NCBI RefSeq assembly: GCF_025574485.1
Contig: NZ_JAOBPO010000001.1
Span: forward strand, 689,501-753,500
Direction: 5' to 3'
From: Kordiimonas aquimaris
Lineage (GTDB): Bacteria; Pseudomonadota; Alphaproteobacteria; Sphingomonadales; Kordiimonadaceae
DNA: 64,000 nt
Part shown: piece by piece, positions 26,980-37,595 of the stretch
Layout: the number at the start of each line of letters is the position of its first letter
Position numbering within the stretch: position 1 is the first letter of the stretch
The notes under the pieces: generated by a model
The model's database searches: none
What the model was told of the DNA's origin: nothing
What the model saw: the letters and a program-made list of their open reading frames with translations, nothing else
Made by a program: the position numbers and the translations under genes

Positions 26980-29577
26980 ATGAGTGACGATAAGAAATTA
27001 ACATTGTCTGGACGTTCGACCCTTGGTGTTGGAAAAGGTGTCGAAACTGGTCAAGTTCGTCAAAATTTCAGCCATGGCCGCAGCAAATCGGTTGTGGTTG
27101 AACGCAAGAAAAAGCGTATCCTCGTTAAAGGTGGAGCGCCCGCTGAGGCGCCTCAAGCACCAGAAACGCCAGCGCCGCAAGCGCCTAAAGCCTATGTGCC
27201 AAAGAAAAAGCCATCTTCCGGTGGTCGTTCATTGACAGATGCCGAGCTTGAAAACCGTCAACGTGTTCTGGGCGAAGCGCAGAAACGCGAAGAAGAAGAG
27301 GCGAAGCAACGCGCTGTTCTTGAAGCTGAACGCAAGAAGCGCGAAGCTGCTGCCGCTGCGGCATATGACGAAGAGGCTGATGCGCGCCAAAAAGCTGAAG
27401 CCGATGCCAAGAAAAAAGCTGAAGAAGCAGCACGGATAAAAGCTGAGGAAGAAGCCGCGAAGAAACTTGCGGATGACACAGCCACACGTGAAAAAGCCGA
27501 AGCTGAAGCGCGGCAGAAAGCTGAACTTGAAGCGCGTGCCGTACAGCTTAAAAAGGCAAGTGAAGCGCGCCAAGCTGGCGGTGAAACTACTGAAGCACGC
27601 AGTAAGCCTAAACGTAAAGACAAAAAGGCCGGACCATCACAAGACCGTAATGCGCGTCCGCGTGGTCGTGACAATGATCGTGGGCGTCGTGGCAGGCTTA
27701 CTATTTCAACAGCAACGGCTGGTGATGAGCGTCAGCGTTCTTTGGCTGCCTACAAACGTGCGCAAGCTAAAAAGCGTGCAGCCGAAATGGGTGGTGCACA
27801 GCCACAGCAGCGCCAATCACGTGAAATTACGGTACCTGAAGCAATTTCTGTTCAGGAGCTAGCGCAGCGGATGGCAGAAAAAGCAACCGCTGTAATGAAA
27901 GCGCTGATGAAGCTGGATATTATTGCTACGATCAATGATACGCTCGATCAAGATACGGCGCAGCTAGTTGTTGAAGAATTTGGTCACACGGCTAAACGCG
28001 TAAGCGAAGCTGATGTGGAAATTGGCCTGGTTGGTGACGAGGACAGTGAACAAGATCTGCTGCCGCGTGCGCCGATTGTAACTGTTATGGGCCATGTTGA
28101 TCACGGTAAAACGTCATTGCTTGATGCGCTGCGTAAAGCCAACGTTGTATCTGGTGAAGCGGGCGGCATAACACAACATATTGGTGCTTACCAGGTTGCA
28201 GATGAAAACGGTGACAAGATCACATTCCTGGATACGCCGGGTCACGCTGCCTTTACGCAAATGCGTGCGCGTGGTGCGAGTGTTACAGATATTGTTATTC
28301 TTGTTGTAGCTGCTGATGATGGCGTCATGCCGCAAACTATTGAAGCTATCAACCATTCGAAAGCCGCCGGTGTGCCGATGATTGTGGCAATCAATAAAAT
28401 GGACCGTGAAGGTGCAGATCCTACACGTGTGCGTAATGAATTGCTGCAGCATGAAGTTGTTCTGGAAACTTTCCAGGGTGATACGCAGGAAGTTGAAGTG
28501 TCAGCGTTGACAGGCGCAGGCTTGGACAAGTTGCGCGAAGCTATTGCGCTGCAAGCTGAAATTCTTGAATTGAAAGCCAACCCTGATCGCGAGGCCGAAG
28601 GCGTTGTAGTTGAGGCCAAGCTTGATAAAGGCCGCGGCCCTGTTGCAACGGTGCTTGTACAGCGCGGTACACTACGTGTTGGCGACATTTTTGTTGCTGG
28701 GGCTGAATCTGGCCGTGTGCGCGCACTTGTTAATGATCAAGGCAAACAAGTTAAAGAAGCTGGTCCAAGCGAGCCAGTGGAAGTGCTTGGCTTGAACGGT
28801 GCTCCTGGTGCTGGTGATGACTTCTCTGTTGTGGAGAATGAAGCGCGTGCACGTGAAGTTGCAACATATCGTACAGACTTGGCGCGTAAGAAACGCCAAG
28901 CTGCATCTGCTGCGCCGAAAACGCTTGAGAGTATCTTCTCTAATCTTAAGGAAGCTGATGGCCAGCAAGCCTTTGATGTTGTGATTAAGGGCGATGTTCA
29001 AGGTTCGGTTGAAGCGATTACGCAAGCACTGGAGAAGTCGGGTAACGACGATATTAAATGCCGCGTTGTGCACGGTGCTGTTGGTGGTATCACTGAAGCT
29101 GATATAACGCTTGCGCAAGCATCGAATGCACTGGTTATCGGCTTTAACGTACGACCTAACAAACAGGCCCGTGACGCTGCCGAGGCTGAGGGTATTACAA
29201 TTAAATACTACTCAATCATCTATGATCTGATTGATGACGTGAAATCAGCGATGGCTGGTCAACTTGGACCTGAGTTCAAAGAAAATGTTATTGGCCGCGC
29301 AGACATCAAAGATGCCTTCCAGGCTGGTAAAGCAGGCAAGGCCGCTGGTTGTATGGTGATCGAGGGCTCTATTCGTAACGACCTTAAAGCCCGCATCCTA
29401 CGTGATGATGTGATCATTTATACCGGTCAGATCGAAAATCTGCGTCGCTTTAAAGATGATGTGAAAGAAGTGAAATCTGGTCAGGAATGTGGTCTGACAT
29501 TTGAAAATTATCATGATTTCAAATCAGGCGATGTGCTTGAAGTATTTGAACTTGAAGAAATCGAGCGTGTTCTTTAA
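26980..29577 (+). CDS. infB: InfB, translation initiation factor IF-2
   Basis: 865 residues. A long charged Ala/Lys/Glu-rich N-terminal region (about 50-280, predicted coiled coil) precedes the IF2_N domain (about 285-335), the G domain with G1 GHVDHGKT (371-378), DTPGHAAF and NKMD, and domains II-IV. It delivers initiator tRNA to the 30S subunit. The Ala/Lys/Glu-rich stretch is compositional and ordinary for alphaproteobacterial IF-2. Confidence 0.98.
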   Translation: MSDDKKLTLSGRSTLGVGKGVETGQVRQNFSHGRSKSVVVERKKKRILVKGGAPAEAPQAPETPAPQAPKAYVPKKKPSSGGRSLTDAELENRQRVLGEAQKREEEEAKQRAVLEAERKKREAAAAAAYDEEADARQKAEADAKKKAEEAARIKAEEEAAKKLADDTATREKAEAEARQKAELEARAVQLKKASEARQAGGETTEARSKPKRKDKKAGPSQDRNARPRGRDNDRGRRGRLTISTATAGDERQRSLAAYKRAQAKKRAAEMGGAQPQQRQSREITVPEAISVQELAQRMAEKATAVMKALMKLDIIATINDTLDQDTAQLVVEEFGHTAKRVSEADVEIGLVGDEDSEQDLLPRAPIVTVMGHVDHGKTSLLDALRKANVVSGEAGGITQHIGAYQVADENGDKITFLDTPGHAAFTQMRARGASVTDIVILVVAADDGVMPQTIEAINHSKAAGVPMIVAINKMDREGADPTRVRNELLQHEVVLETFQGDTQEVEVSALTGAGLDKLREAIALQAEILELKANPDREAEGVVVEAKLDKGRGPVATVLVQRGTLRVGDIFVAGAESGRVRALVNDQGKQVKEAGPSEPVEVLGLNGAPGAGDDFSVVENEARAREVATYRTDLARKKRQAASAAPKTLESIFSNLKEADGQQAFDVVIKGDVQGSVEAITQALEKSGNDDIKCRVVHGAVGGITEADITLAQASNALVIGFNVRPNKQARDAAEAEGITIKYYSIIYDLIDDVKSAMAGQLGPEFKENVIGRADIKDAFQAGKAGKAAGCMVIEGSIRNDLKARILRDDVIIYTGQIENLRRFKDDVKEVKSGQECGLTFENYHDFKSGDVLEVFELEEIERVL

Positions 29578-29606
29578 CACCGCTCGGTTTTATTGAGAGT
29601 TTAACC

Positions 29607-30017
29607 ATGTCAAAAAGAGATCATCAGCAGGCCGCAGGGCCGAGCTTGCGCTTGTTGCGTGTTGGCGAAAATGTGCGGCACGCTATTGCCTCCATACTTG
29701 CGCGCGGTGATGTGCAGGACCCGGACCTTGATGGTCAGTCAGTCACAGTGTCTGAAGTGCGGATAAGTCCTGATCTACGCAACGCCACAGTTTTTGTGAT
29801 GCCTTTAGGCGGTGACCCTAAGGGCGTTATCACGAAGGCACTAAACAAAAACAGTGCACACATTCGCGGTGAAATGAGCAAAGCCGTGCATATGAAATAT
29901 ATGCCGCAGCTTCGATTTAAAATTGACGAAAGCTTCGATGAGGCCAGTCATATTGATGCGCTGTTGCGTGATCCTAAAGTACGCAAAGACCTTAAGGCCG
30001 GCGAAGGCGACGCTTAA
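29607..30017 (+). CDS. rbfA: RbfA, 30S ribosome-binding factor
   Basis: 136 residues, single KH-like domain: VGENVRHAIASIL, TVSEVRISPDLRNATVFV and LRFKIDESFDEASHI are family hallmarks. It binds near helix 1 of 16S rRNA during cold-sensitive maturation. The stop overlaps the truB start (TAATG), indicating coupled translation. Confidence 0.96.
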   Translation: MSKRDHQQAAGPSLRLLRVGENVRHAIASILARGDVQDPDLDGQSVTVSEVRISPDLRNATVFVMPLGGDPKGVITKALNKNSAHIRGEMSKAVHMKYMPQLRFKIDESFDEASHIDALLRDPKVRKDLKAGEGDA

Positions 30018-30916
30018 TGGCGCGCAAACGTAAGGGCGACAAAGTTGATGGCTGGTTGGTTGTTGATAAACCAGCGGACTTTTCCAGTGCAAAAATTGTG
30101 GCGATTGCCAAGCGTATTTTCAATGCTCAAAAGGTTGGCCATGGTGGCACACTTGATCCATTAGCGACCGGTATTTTACCCGTCGGCTTTGGTGAAGCTA
30201 CTAAAACAATGCCTTATATTGTTGATGCAACCAAAGAGTATCAGTTTACAGTAAAATGGGGAACAGCTACCGATTCGGATGACTGTGAGGGCGAAATTAC
30301 ACAATCAGGTGGTCATGTACCAAGTGTCGCAGATGTTGAGGCTGTGCTTGATGAATTTGTTGGTACCATAGAGCAGGTACCGCCCATATACAGCGCAATC
30401 AAGGTCGATGGCAAGCGCGCCTATGCATTGGCTCGCGCAGGTGTCGATGTGGAAATAAAACCCAGAAGCGTTGAAATTCAATCACTTAAGCATGTTTCAT
30501 TTAACGCAGACACAGGAGAATCTGAATTTCATGTAGTGTGCGGAAAAGGTACATATGTGCGATCTCTTGGCCGTGATATAGCGCTGAAATTGGGCACTTA
30601 CGGCCATATTACCGTGCTGAGACGAACGCGTGTGGGTCCGTTTAGTTTAGATGCTGCGATTTCGCTGGAAAAGCTGGAAGACATGCGCCATAGTGCGCGC
30701 GCTGCGGGCGATTTGCAGCCAATTACGACGGCGCTGGACGACATCTTGGCGCTCGCCGTAACGGCTCAGGAAGCTGCCGACATCAAAATGGGTCGGTCAA
30801 TCCAAAACCCCAAAGCTAAGCAGGGCGTTTGCTTACTTGTGAACGGTGATATACCGGTCGCGATTGCAGAAGCCGAGGGCGAGAATATTCGTCCACTGCG
30901 GGTCTTCAATATGTAA
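30017..30916 (+). CDS. truB: TruB, tRNA pseudouridine-55 synthase
   Basis: 299 residues. The catalytic motif [14 protein letters not shown] carries the active-site Asp; [29 protein letters not shown] and [11 protein letters not shown] are also present. A C-terminal region (about 245-299) resembles the TruB C-terminal/PUA-like segment. It converts U55 to pseudouridine in all elongator tRNAs. Confidence 0.97.
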   Translation: MARKRKGDKVDGWLVVDKPADFSSAKIVAIAKRIFNAQKVGHGGTLDPLATGILPVGFGEATKTMPYIVDATKEYQFTVKWGTATDSDDCEGEITQSGGHVPSVADVEAVLDEFVGTIEQVPPIYSAIKVDGKRAYALARAGVDVEIKPRSVEIQSLKHVSFNADTGESEFHVVCGKGTYVRSLGRDIALKLGTYGHITVLRRTRVGPFSLDAAISLEKLEDMRHSARAAGDLQPITTALDDILALAVTAQEAADIKMGRSIQNPKAKQGVCLLVNGDIPVAIAEAEGENIRPLRVFNM

Positions 30917-30936
30917 ATTTTGTTAGGAGAAGATCG

Positions 30937-31206
30937 ATGTCGATTACTGCTGAAAAGAAACAAGAACTTATCAATGAATACGCTGTTAAAGAAGGCGATA
31001 CCGGTTCACCGGAAGTACAATGCGCTATCTTGTCTTCACGTATTTCTACGCTGACTGAACACTTTAAAGACCACAAGAAGGATAACCATTCTCGCCGTGG
31101 TCTGATCAAGATGGTTAACCAGCGTCGTAAACTTCTTGATTATTTAAAAGGTAAAGATGCCGCGCGTTATAAAACGCTTATCGGGCGTCTTGGTCTACGT
31201 AAGTAG
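30937..31206 (+). CDS. rpsO: Ribosomal protein S15
   Basis: 89 residues, the exact usual length of S15: [32 protein letters not shown] and [14 protein letters not shown] lies just upstream. It nucleates the central domain of the 30S subunit. A terminator-like hairpin follows, separating it from pnp. Confidence 0.98.
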   Translation: MSITAEKKQELINEYAVKEGDTGSPEVQCAILSSRISTLTEHFKDHKKDNHSRRGLIKMVNQRRKLLDYLKGKDAARYKTLIGRLGLRK

Positions 31207-31216
31207 ACTGATCAAT

Positions 31217-31250
31217 AAGGCCGGTCCTGATGGGTCGGCCTTCTTGCTTT
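31217..31250 (+). terminator. rpsO terminator hairpin
   Basis: Stem AAGGCCGGTCC/GGGTCGGCCTT followed by CTTGCTTTT, 11 bases after the rpsO stop. The T tract is interrupted, so it may be partial and allow read-through into pnp. Confidence 0.7.
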
Positions 31251-31393
31251 TAGGCCTGATCGTTTAGGCCGGGTATATCGGGAATGAATTGGCGGCGTTA
31301 GCTCGCCTTCCTATACAAAAAGCAAGTCATTTCGCCGTGACATGGGGTTGTGGCGGAAACATTCTGAAAGAAGCATACCCAAGGGGGTATGCG

Positions 31394-31430
31394 AGGCTTT
31401 CCGGCTCATGAATGCGATAACCGGAAGCCT
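31394..31430 (+). promoter_or_regulatory. Stem-loop in pnp leader
   Basis: AGGCTTTCCGG pairs with CCGGAAGCCT (ten pairs with one bulged T) around a 16-base loop, ending 15 bases before the pnp start codon. In E. coli a leader stem-loop cut by RNase III mediates PNPase autoregulation; position and shape are compatible with the same role (inference). Confidence 0.55.
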
Positions 31431-31445
31431 TTGAAAGGTAAAAAT

Positions 31446-33611
31446 ATGTTTGATATTCATCGCAAAGAAATTGAATGGGGTGGCCGTACCCTAACACTAG
31501 AAACTGGTCATGTTGCCCGCCAAGCTGGCGGTGCGGTTATGGCTTCATACGGCGATACGACTGTTCTTTGTACCGTGGTTGGTGCACGTTCTGTTAAGCC
31601 GGGTCAGGACTTTTTCCCGCTAACAGTAAATTACACCGAGAAATATTATGCCGCTGGTAAAATTCCAGGTGGCTTTTTCAAACGTGAAGGTCGCCCAAGC
31701 GAAAAAGAAACGCTGATCTGTCGTTTGATCGATCGTCCGATCCGTCCATTGTTCCCTGATGGGTTCAAAAATGAAGTACAGATTATCTGTACAGTTGTGA
31801 GCCATGATCTTGAAAACGATAGCGATATTGTTGCCATGATTGGTGCCTCTGCGGCTCTTACGCTTTCTGGTTTGCCGTTCTTCGGCCCTATTGCTGGTGC
31901 TAAGGTTGGCTACATTGACGGCGAATATGTGCTCAATCCAACTATCGAGCAAATCAAAGAAGAGAGCGACCTTGAACTGGTTGTTGCCGGTACACATGAT
32001 GCCGTTCTTATGGTTGAATCTGAGGCAAACGAACTGTCTGAAGATGTGATGCTTGGTGCTGTAATGTACGGTCATCAAGAATTCCAAAAAGTTATCGACG
32101 GTATCATCGAACTTGCTGAAGTTGCTGCAAAAGAGCCTTGGGAGCTTCCTGAAGGTCCAGACACAACTGCCTTGAAAGCAAAAATTGCTGAAGTAGCTGA
32201 AGCAGATATGCGCGCTGCATACGAAATTAAAGTGAAGCAAGAGCGTTCGGGTCGTATTGCAGAAATCAAAGCTGCCGTTAAAGAAGCAACGGCTGACATG
32301 GTTGCGGAAAACGATGATCTGACAGATGCAATGGTTGCTGACCTGACCAAGAAGCTTGAAAGCAGCATTGTTCGCGGTGACATCCTTGAAACAGGTACAC
32401 GTATCGATGGCCGAGCTCTTGATGATGTGCGCGACATTGAAGCAATGGCTGGTATTTTGCCACGCACACACGGTTCTGCATTGTTCACACGCGGTGAAAC
32501 ACAGGGTCTTGTGGTTGCTACGCTTGGTACAGGTGAAGACGAGCAGATCATTGATCAGCTTGAGGGATCTTACCGTTCCAAGTTTATGCTGCATTATAAC
32601 TTCCCGCCATTTTCTGTTGGTGAGTGTGGCCGTGTAGGCTTTACGGGTCGCCGTGAAGTTGGTCATGGTAAACTTGCATGGCGTGCAGTGCAGGCTGTTT
32701 TGCCTGATGCGGAAGAATTCCCGTATACAATTCGCCTTGTGTCAGAGATCACTGAATCAAATGGTTCGTCTTCAATGGCGACAGTGTGTGGTTCATCGCT
32801 TGCTATGATGGATGCCGGTGTTCCTATCACGCGCCCGGTTTCCGGTATTGCGATGGGGTTGATTAAAGAAGGCGATAAGTTTGCTGTTCTTTCTGATATC
32901 CTTGGTGATGAAGATCATCTCGGCGACATGGACTTTAAAGTTGCTGGTACCGAGAAAGGCCTGACAGCCCTTCAAATGGATATTAAAATCCAAGGTATCA
33001 CGAAAGAGATCATGGAAGTTGCGCTTGAGCAAGCAAGTCGTGGTCGTGCATATATTCTTGATGAGATGGACAAAGGTCTTTCAGGTGCGCGTACTGAGCT
33101 TTCCGAGCACGCACCGCGCATTGAGACGATGAAGATCCCATCGGACAAAATCCGTGAAGTGATTGGTACTGGTGGTAAAGTGATCCGTGAGATCGTTGAG
33201 AAAACTGGTGCTAAGGTGAACATCGATGATGATGGCACAATCAAGATTGCATCAAGCGTAGCCTCTGAGATTGAAGCAGCCAAAGCATGGATCACCGGCA
33301 TTGTTGCCGAGCCTGAAGTTGGCACCATCTACAAAGGTAAAGTGGTTCGTATTATGGACTTCGGTGCGTTTGTAAACTTCATGGGTAGCCGTGACGGTCT
33401 TGTGCATATCTCTGAACTGGTTGAAGAACGTGTTGAGAAAGTAACCGACGTTGTCAAAGAAGGCGACGAAGTTTACGTGAAGTGCCTGGAAATTGATGGC
33501 CGCGGCAAAGTGCGTTTGTCGATGCGTGTTGTTGATCAGGAAACTGGTGAAGACGATCCAAATGCTGCACCGCCAAAGTCTGGCCCAAGCAAAGGTCCAC
33601 GCCGTAACTAG
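31446..33611 (+). CDS. pnp: Polynucleotide phosphorylase
   Basis: 721 residues from the ATG after GAAAGG; the open frame begins earlier but family homology starts at [13 protein letters not shown]. Two RNase PH-like domains (about 10-230 and 325-550), a KH domain (about 555-615, [15 protein letters not shown]) and an S1 domain (about 622-692) are present. It degrades RNA 3' to 5' using phosphate and is part of the degradosome. It closes the large translation/RNA cluster. Confidence 0.98.
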   Translation: MFDIHRKEIEWGGRTLTLETGHVARQAGGAVMASYGDTTVLCTVVGARSVKPGQDFFPLTVNYTEKYYAAGKIPGGFFKREGRPSEKETLICRLIDRPIRPLFPDGFKNEVQIICTVVSHDLENDSDIVAMIGASAALTLSGLPFFGPIAGAKVGYIDGEYVLNPTIEQIKEESDLELVVAGTHDAVLMVESEANELSEDVMLGAVMYGHQEFQKVIDGIIELAEVAAKEPWELPEGPDTTALKAKIAEVAEADMRAAYEIKVKQERSGRIAEIKAAVKEATADMVAENDDLTDAMVADLTKKLESSIVRGDILETGTRIDGRALDDVRDIEAMAGILPRTHGSALFTRGETQGLVVATLGTGEDEQIIDQLEGSYRSKFMLHYNFPPFSVGECGRVGFTGRREVGHGKLAWRAVQAVLPDAEEFPYTIRLVSEITESNGSSSMATVCGSSLAMMDAGVPITRPVSGIAMGLIKEGDKFAVLSDILGDEDHLGDMDFKVAGTEKGLTALQMDIKIQGITKEIMEVALEQASRGRAYILDEMDKGLSGARTELSEHAPRIETMKIPSDKIREVIGTGGKVIREIVEKTGAKVNIDDDGTIKIASSVASEIEAAKAWITGIVAEPEVGTIYKGKVVRIMDFGAFVNFMGSRDGLVHISELVEERVEKVTDVVKEGDEVYVKCLEIDGRGKVRLSMRVVDQETGEDDPNAAPPKSGPSKGPRRN

Positions 33612-33624
33612 GTGTTGAAATTAA

Positions 33625-33683
33625 GAACGCGTTAAAGCGTTCGTAAAAATGAAACTGGTGTGTATTATAATCACGCCAGTTTC
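33625..33683 (+). other. Two hairpins after pnp
   Basis: First GAACGC/GCGTTC (33625-33642, loop of six), then a 12-bp stem GAAACTGGTGTG/CACGCCAGTTTC with a 9-base AT-rich loop (33651-33683). No T tract follows, so they may protect the 3' end or be a factor-dependent end rather than an intrinsic terminator. Confidence 0.5.
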
Positions 33684-33808
33684 CGATTGGGGCGCGTTGT
33701 AATGTTATGCAGCGCAAAGCCGTTGGACAGTCAGCTGACCGAAACAATTGGTCTGTATGTTGAATGGAAATGCTTTGCATGTCACAGGCAGAGCGACGGG
33801 AGTACTAA

Positions 33809-35203
33809 ATGAGTTTTAACCTGAATGCGATCAGGCTTGGCGGCAAGGAAGTGCTGCCTCTTATTGAAGGTGGCAAAGGTGTCGCTATTTCAACAGGTGC
33901 TAGTTCAGGCCCATGGGCCGGTGCGGGCGGTGTCGGTACAATTTCGGCTGTTATTGCAGACCAGTATGACGCACACGGTAATGTGGAAACGCACGAATAT
34001 AATGGCCGTACGCGTGCGGATCGCCATGAAGAAATGATTGCTTACTCTGTAAAAGGCACCATTGATCAGGTGCGTAAGGCTTGGGAAATTTCCAAGGGCG
34101 AAGGTCATATCAACATTAACATGCTTTGGGAAGTTGGCAGCGCACAGCGCATCCTTCACGAAGTTTTGGAAAAAACAAAAGGCATGATTCACGGCGTTAC
34201 GTGTGGTGCCGGCATGCCCTTTAAGCTTGGTGAGCTCGCCAGCAAATACGGTGCACACTATTACCCTATCGTTTCGTCGGGCCGTGCGTTTGGTTTGTTG
34301 TGGCGCCGGGCCTACAAAAATGCTGCCGAGAAACTTGGCGGGGTTGTGTATGAAGATCCATGGCTTGCTGGTGGGCATAATGGCCTGTCGAATGCAGAAG
34401 ACCCAACGAAGCCGGGTGATCCATACCCACGTGTATTGGAACTGCGTAACATTATGCGCAAGCTTGGCCTCGGTGAAACACCAATTATCATGGCCGGTGG
34501 TGTCTGGAACCTGAAAGAGTGGAAAGACTGGATCGACAACAAGGAACTTGGCCCGATCATGTTCCAGTTCGGTACGCGCCCACTCCTGACGAAGGAAAGC
34601 CAGATTTCAGATAAGTGGAAAAAGAAACTGCTTGAATTGAAGCAGGGCGATATTCTTTTGCAGAATTTTAGCCCAACTGGCTTTTTCTCTAGTGCACTTA
34701 AGAACAGCTTTATTGGTGAACTGGTGCAGCGCAATGACCGCCAGGTTGAGTTCAGCGCGAAGCCTACGGACGAGTTTTGCGTTGAGTTGACGGTTGATCG
34801 CAAGAAATATTACGTTTGCGGCGACTCAGCTGAGAAAGCGCAAAAATGGATTGATGCTGGTTATACCAAAGCAATGAAAACTCCAGGTGATAGTCTGATT
34901 TTCACTACTCCTGAGAAGTGTGCAGAGATCAGAAAAGACCAGGCAGATTGCGTTGGCTGCTTAAGCCAGTGTCGTTTTTCTAGTTGGGCAACCAACGAGA
35001 AAAACTCTACAGGACGCCTTGCTGACCCGCGTAGTTTCTGCATTCAGAAGACGCTTGAGGATGTTGCGCATGAAGGCAGTATTGACGATAACCTTGTTTT
35101 TGCCGGCCACAATGCGTTCCGGTTTGGCTCTGATCCGTTTTACTCGAATGGCTTTGTGCCTACAGTGAAGCAGTTGGTTGATCGCATTATTACGGGTGAC
35201 TAA
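33809..35203 (+). CDS. Nitronate monooxygenase-like flavin oxidoreductase
   Basis: 464 residues, TIM-barrel FMN protein of the nitronate monooxygenase/2-nitropropane dioxygenase/FabK superfamily. Visible landmarks are GGVGTISAV, CGAGMP, a GGHNG loop, IIMAGGVW (phosphate binding) and MFQFGTRPLLT. The last 95 residues form an extra domain with five cysteines (C371, C381, C384, C388, C411; DCVGCLSQC) that look like an iron-sulfur or zinc site. The substrate is unknown; no fatty-acid or nitroalkane genes are adjacent. It stands alone between pnp and a terminator. Confidence 0.85.
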   Translation: MSFNLNAIRLGGKEVLPLIEGGKGVAISTGASSGPWAGAGGVGTISAVIADQYDAHGNVETHEYNGRTRADRHEEMIAYSVKGTIDQVRKAWEISKGEGHININMLWEVGSAQRILHEVLEKTKGMIHGVTCGAGMPFKLGELASKYGAHYYPIVSSGRAFGLLWRRAYKNAAEKLGGVVYEDPWLAGGHNGLSNAEDPTKPGDPYPRVLELRNIMRKLGLGETPIIMAGGVWNLKEWKDWIDNKELGPIMFQFGTRPLLTKESQISDKWKKKLLELKQGDILLQNFSPTGFFSSALKNSFIGELVQRNDRQVEFSAKPTDEFCVELTVDRKKYYVCGDSAEKAQKWIDAGYTKAMKTPGDSLIFTTPEKCAEIRKDQADCVGCLSQCRFSSWATNEKNSTGRLADPRSFCIQKTLEDVAHEGSIDDNLVFAGHNAFRFGSDPFYSNGFVPTVKQLVDRIITGD

Positions 35204-35233
35204 TACGCGATTATTCATATCGTATCGCAGTGA

Positions 35234-35268
35234 AATAAACCCGGTTAGCGTCGGGTTTATTTTGTTTT
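35234..35268. terminator. Intrinsic terminator between convergent genes
   Basis: Perfect 10-bp stem AATAAACCCG/CGGGTTTATT with an 8-base loop, followed by TTGTTTT. It can also serve the minus-strand gene whose stop lies inside it (reverse side TTTATTTC). Confidence 0.85.
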
Positions 35269-35628
35269 AGGCTTTAGTAGGCCTGCTGTAATCAACAACA
35301 TACCTGCAGCAACCAACATCAGCTCTGGTAAGAACGGCCCAATATAATAAAACATCATTGCTGCATCGATGATGGGTGTTATGCCGATAAGTATGAGCAA
35401 TCTTTGCATAGTCGGGCTTCCTTTGAAGCCAATTATGATAGCGATAATGGAAAACACGATTAGATGAGATGTGAATGTTATCCATAATGGTTTTACAGCG
35501 GCGCTAAAGAAAGGCGATTGGATTGCGGTAGCGGCCTGTGATGCTAGGTCAGTTGCGCTGATATGTAAAAAGCTAGTAATAAAAATTAGTAGGCTACCAA
35601 TAGTAACGAGCACTTTGTTGAATGACAT
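35257..35628 (-). CDS. Small four-helix membrane protein, unknown
   Basis: 123 residues with four hydrophobic segments (about 5-24, 48-66, 74-92, 97-115) and a basic C-terminus (KPKTK). I do not recognise a family with confidence; the layout is like small DoxX- or DUF4345-type inner-membrane proteins. No conserved charged or Cys residues stand out. It converges on the flavin oxidoreductase gene and shares its terminator. Confidence 0.7.
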   Translation of the reverse strand: MSFNKVLVTIGSLLIFITSFLHISATDLASQAATAIQSPFFSAAVKPLWITFTSHLIVFSIIAIIIGFKGSPTMQRLLILIGITPIIDAAMMFYYIGPFLPELMLVAAGMLLITAGLLKPKTK

Positions 35629-35752
35629 AAGCTGGTTCCTTAATGTGCCACTGAAGGTTTGATGCTAGGTTACAAATGCCGGAGCAGCAATGAGTGCGAC
35701 TAATTAGCCCGATTAGGTTTCCGTGTAGTTGTGAGAATTCAGGAAGAATAAC

Positions 35753-36130
35753 ATGCGTAAAAATATTAGTTCCGGTTATGCCTCTGAGGATGAATATGGA
35801 TATTCCCGCGCAGTTCGTGTTGGTAACCATGTTTTCGTTTCAGGGACAACTGCCCGCGGCGCTGACCTTGATGCTGGCGTGTTCGAACAGGCCGAGGCTG
35901 CCCTGAATATTATTAAGTCCGCGCTTATTGAAGCGGGTGCCAGCATGAGTGACGTGGTTCGTACCGTGACTTATGTAACCGATATGGAAAACGAACCCGG
36001 TGTAGCAAAGGCACATTCAAATGCTTTTGGCCATATAGGCCCTGCTAGCACCATTGTTGAGGTACAGAAACTTTCACCCAAGCAGGCACTCGTTGAAATT
36101 CAGGTTGATGCTGTAATTAGTGAATTTTAA
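35753..36130 (+). CDS. RidA-family (YjgF/UK114) protein
   Basis: 125 residues of the RidA/YjgF fold: FVSGTTA, AGASMSDVVRTVTYVTDM and VEVQKLSPKQALVEIQVDAV. The Arg that binds the imine carboxylate in true RidA enzymes (xxNR near the end of the fold) is not obvious here, since LSPKQALVEI replaces P-x-x-A-R-x-x-V, so it may belong to a Rid subgroup other than RidA proper. The protein forms trimers in the cytosol. Confidence 0.88.
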   Translation: MRKNISSGYASEDEYGYSRAVRVGNHVFVSGTTARGADLDAGVFEQAEAALNIIKSALIEAGASMSDVVRTVTYVTDMENEPGVAKAHSNAFGHIGPASTIVEVQKLSPKQALVEIQVDAVISEF

Positions 36131-36144
36131 ACCCCATGATGCCT

Positions 36145-37500
36145 CTATCTTATTTTCTTTGCTGGGTGATCGCCGCCTTGATGTAAAATTAGAGAAATTA
36201 CTTTGCCATTTTTCTCAACAAAAGTCAGGGAAGCGTCCACTATTTTATAAAAGAACTCTGTATTTGACTTGGCAAAAACGGGAGTTTTTTGCTGTCCTGT
36301 TGCTTGTGCAAAGAGTTGTCCATCTTCTTCGGTGATGGAGAGGATAAAGTTTGGTGCAAGTTGATAATCACCTGTATATTGTTTTAAGCGTTCTGGAGCC
36401 AAAGATATCTCTTCCGAGCTAATATAACCAAGATTCTTCGTATCGCCGTTTAAGATGTTTACACCAAGCATATCTACATCATCTAGAGAGTTTGCCAGGA
36501 TTACTACACCGCGGTCTTTCTGACTGTTAAAACCGATAAATGACCGATAGCCGCCCGTTCCCCCGTTATGCCAAGTCACTGAGCTATCACCATTTTTTTG
36601 TATGAGCCAAGCAAGCCCGATTGATAAACCTGCTGTAGTATCGAAATCATTTTGAAATTGATGGCTCATTTTTATTGCACTTGAAAGCGGAGAGGCTTCT
36701 GGCTTCATGTTGGCTGATAGATACAGCATCATATCTGTAATCGTTGATCTTAGTGCACCTGCACCTGCGAGTGTTGGTAAATCCCAATGGGATGTCGACT
36801 TGCCGAGTTGGTTATGTCCATTGGTAAGGTGATGACTTTTTGTTCTTGGAATAGTAATCGTAGTATCATTCATTCCCAATGGTTTTAGTATACGTTCAGT
36901 AACGACTTGTTCGTAAGGCATGTTTGCCTTGAGAGACAGTATATGACCCAGCAAACCCATGCCTAAATTTGAGTATTCTGCTTTAGTGCCGATTTCATAC
37001 ATTAGTTCGTAGCTAGACAGAAAATCATACATGTCTTGTATTGTGTAATCCGCATACGGATTTGCAATGTTGGTGGGTTTTAGATTACTCGGTAAGCGAG
37101 GTAATGCTGACGTATGAGTTGCTAAATGCCGCAGTGTTATATGATTTCCTTCGTACATCGGTATTCTAACGGTTTCAGGGAGATACTTTGAAATCCGATC
37201 ATCAAGCTGAACCTCACCATTCAACACCATTTCAGAAAGTAAAATGCCGGTCATGGTTTTGGTGATTGAGCCAATTTCAAATATACTGTCTTTATCAATA
37301 GGCCTGCTGGTCGTTTTGTTGGCATCGCCTAAAATCAATAGGCCCTTTTGATCCATATTAACGATTCCAACAGCGAGTCCTGCGTAATATTCGGCGCTCG
37401 TGCGGGTATCCAGGGCTGCTTCAATTTTCTGTAAATCCAATGGCTCTGGGGTGTTAACCATAAAAAGAGCAAGGGCTGTTCCGATTGTGAGAATGCTCAT
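36145..37500 (-). CDS. Exported serine beta-lactamase-fold hydrolase
   Basis: 451 residues with a hydrophobic N-terminus (about 1-15) that may be a short signal peptide. The class C/AmpH-like motifs are SITK (S78 nucleophile, K81), YSN (176-178) and HNG (311-313, in place of KTG). A C-terminal segment (about 350-451) is a small beta-rich domain. Such proteins are beta-lactamases, D-Ala carboxy- or endopeptidases, or esterases; the activity cannot be told from sequence. It is divergent from a YtrA-type regulator and shares operators with it. Base composition is more AT-rich than in the core genes. Confidence 0.85.
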   Translation of the reverse strand: MSILTIGTALALFMVNTPEPLDLQKIEAALDTRTSAEYYAGLAVGIVNMDQKGLLILGDANKTTSRPIDKDSIFEIGSITKTMTGILLSEMVLNGEVQLDDRISKYLPETVRIPMYEGNHITLRHLATHTSALPRLPSNLKPTNIANPYADYTIQDMYDFLSSYELMYEIGTKAEYSNLGMGLLGHILSLKANMPYEQVVTERILKPLGMNDTTITIPRTKSHHLTNGHNQLGKSTSHWDLPTLAGAGALRSTITDMMLYLSANMKPEASPLSSAIKMSHQFQNDFDTTAGLSIGLAWLIQKNGDSSVTWHNGGTGGYRSFIGFNSQKDRGVVILANSLDDVDMLGVNILNGDTKNLGYISSEEISLAPERLKQYTGDYQLAPNFILSITEEDGQLFAQATGQQKTPVFAKSNTEFFYKIVDASLTFVEKNGKVISLILHQGGDHPAKKIR

Positions 37501-37528
37501 GTGGTGCTTTCATGAATAAATTTTTATG

Positions 37529-37576
37529 TACTAAAAATAGTATTGTATTAATTTGTACTATTGTCAAACAGTACAA
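37529..37576. promoter_or_regulatory. Two inverted repeats between divergent hydrolase and GntR genes
   Basis: TACTA-AAAA-TAGTA at 37529-37542 and TTGTACT-(10)-AGTACAA at 37553-37576, both perfect. They lie in the 95-base gap between the divergent genes, where a GntR-type dimer could control both. Confidence 0.6.
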
Positions 37577-37595
37577 AAAGATATACTTAATTTAC

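Noticed and set aside
27229-27674. Long Ala/Ser- or Phe-rich frames opposite the start of infB
   Set aside because: They arise from the repetitive Ala/Lys/Glu codons of the IF-2 N-terminal region.
31620-32666. A 348-codon open frame antisense to pnp
   Set aside because: It is fully inside pnp on the other strand, its translation is rich in Cys, Phe and His with no domain pattern, and the pnp frame is unambiguous.
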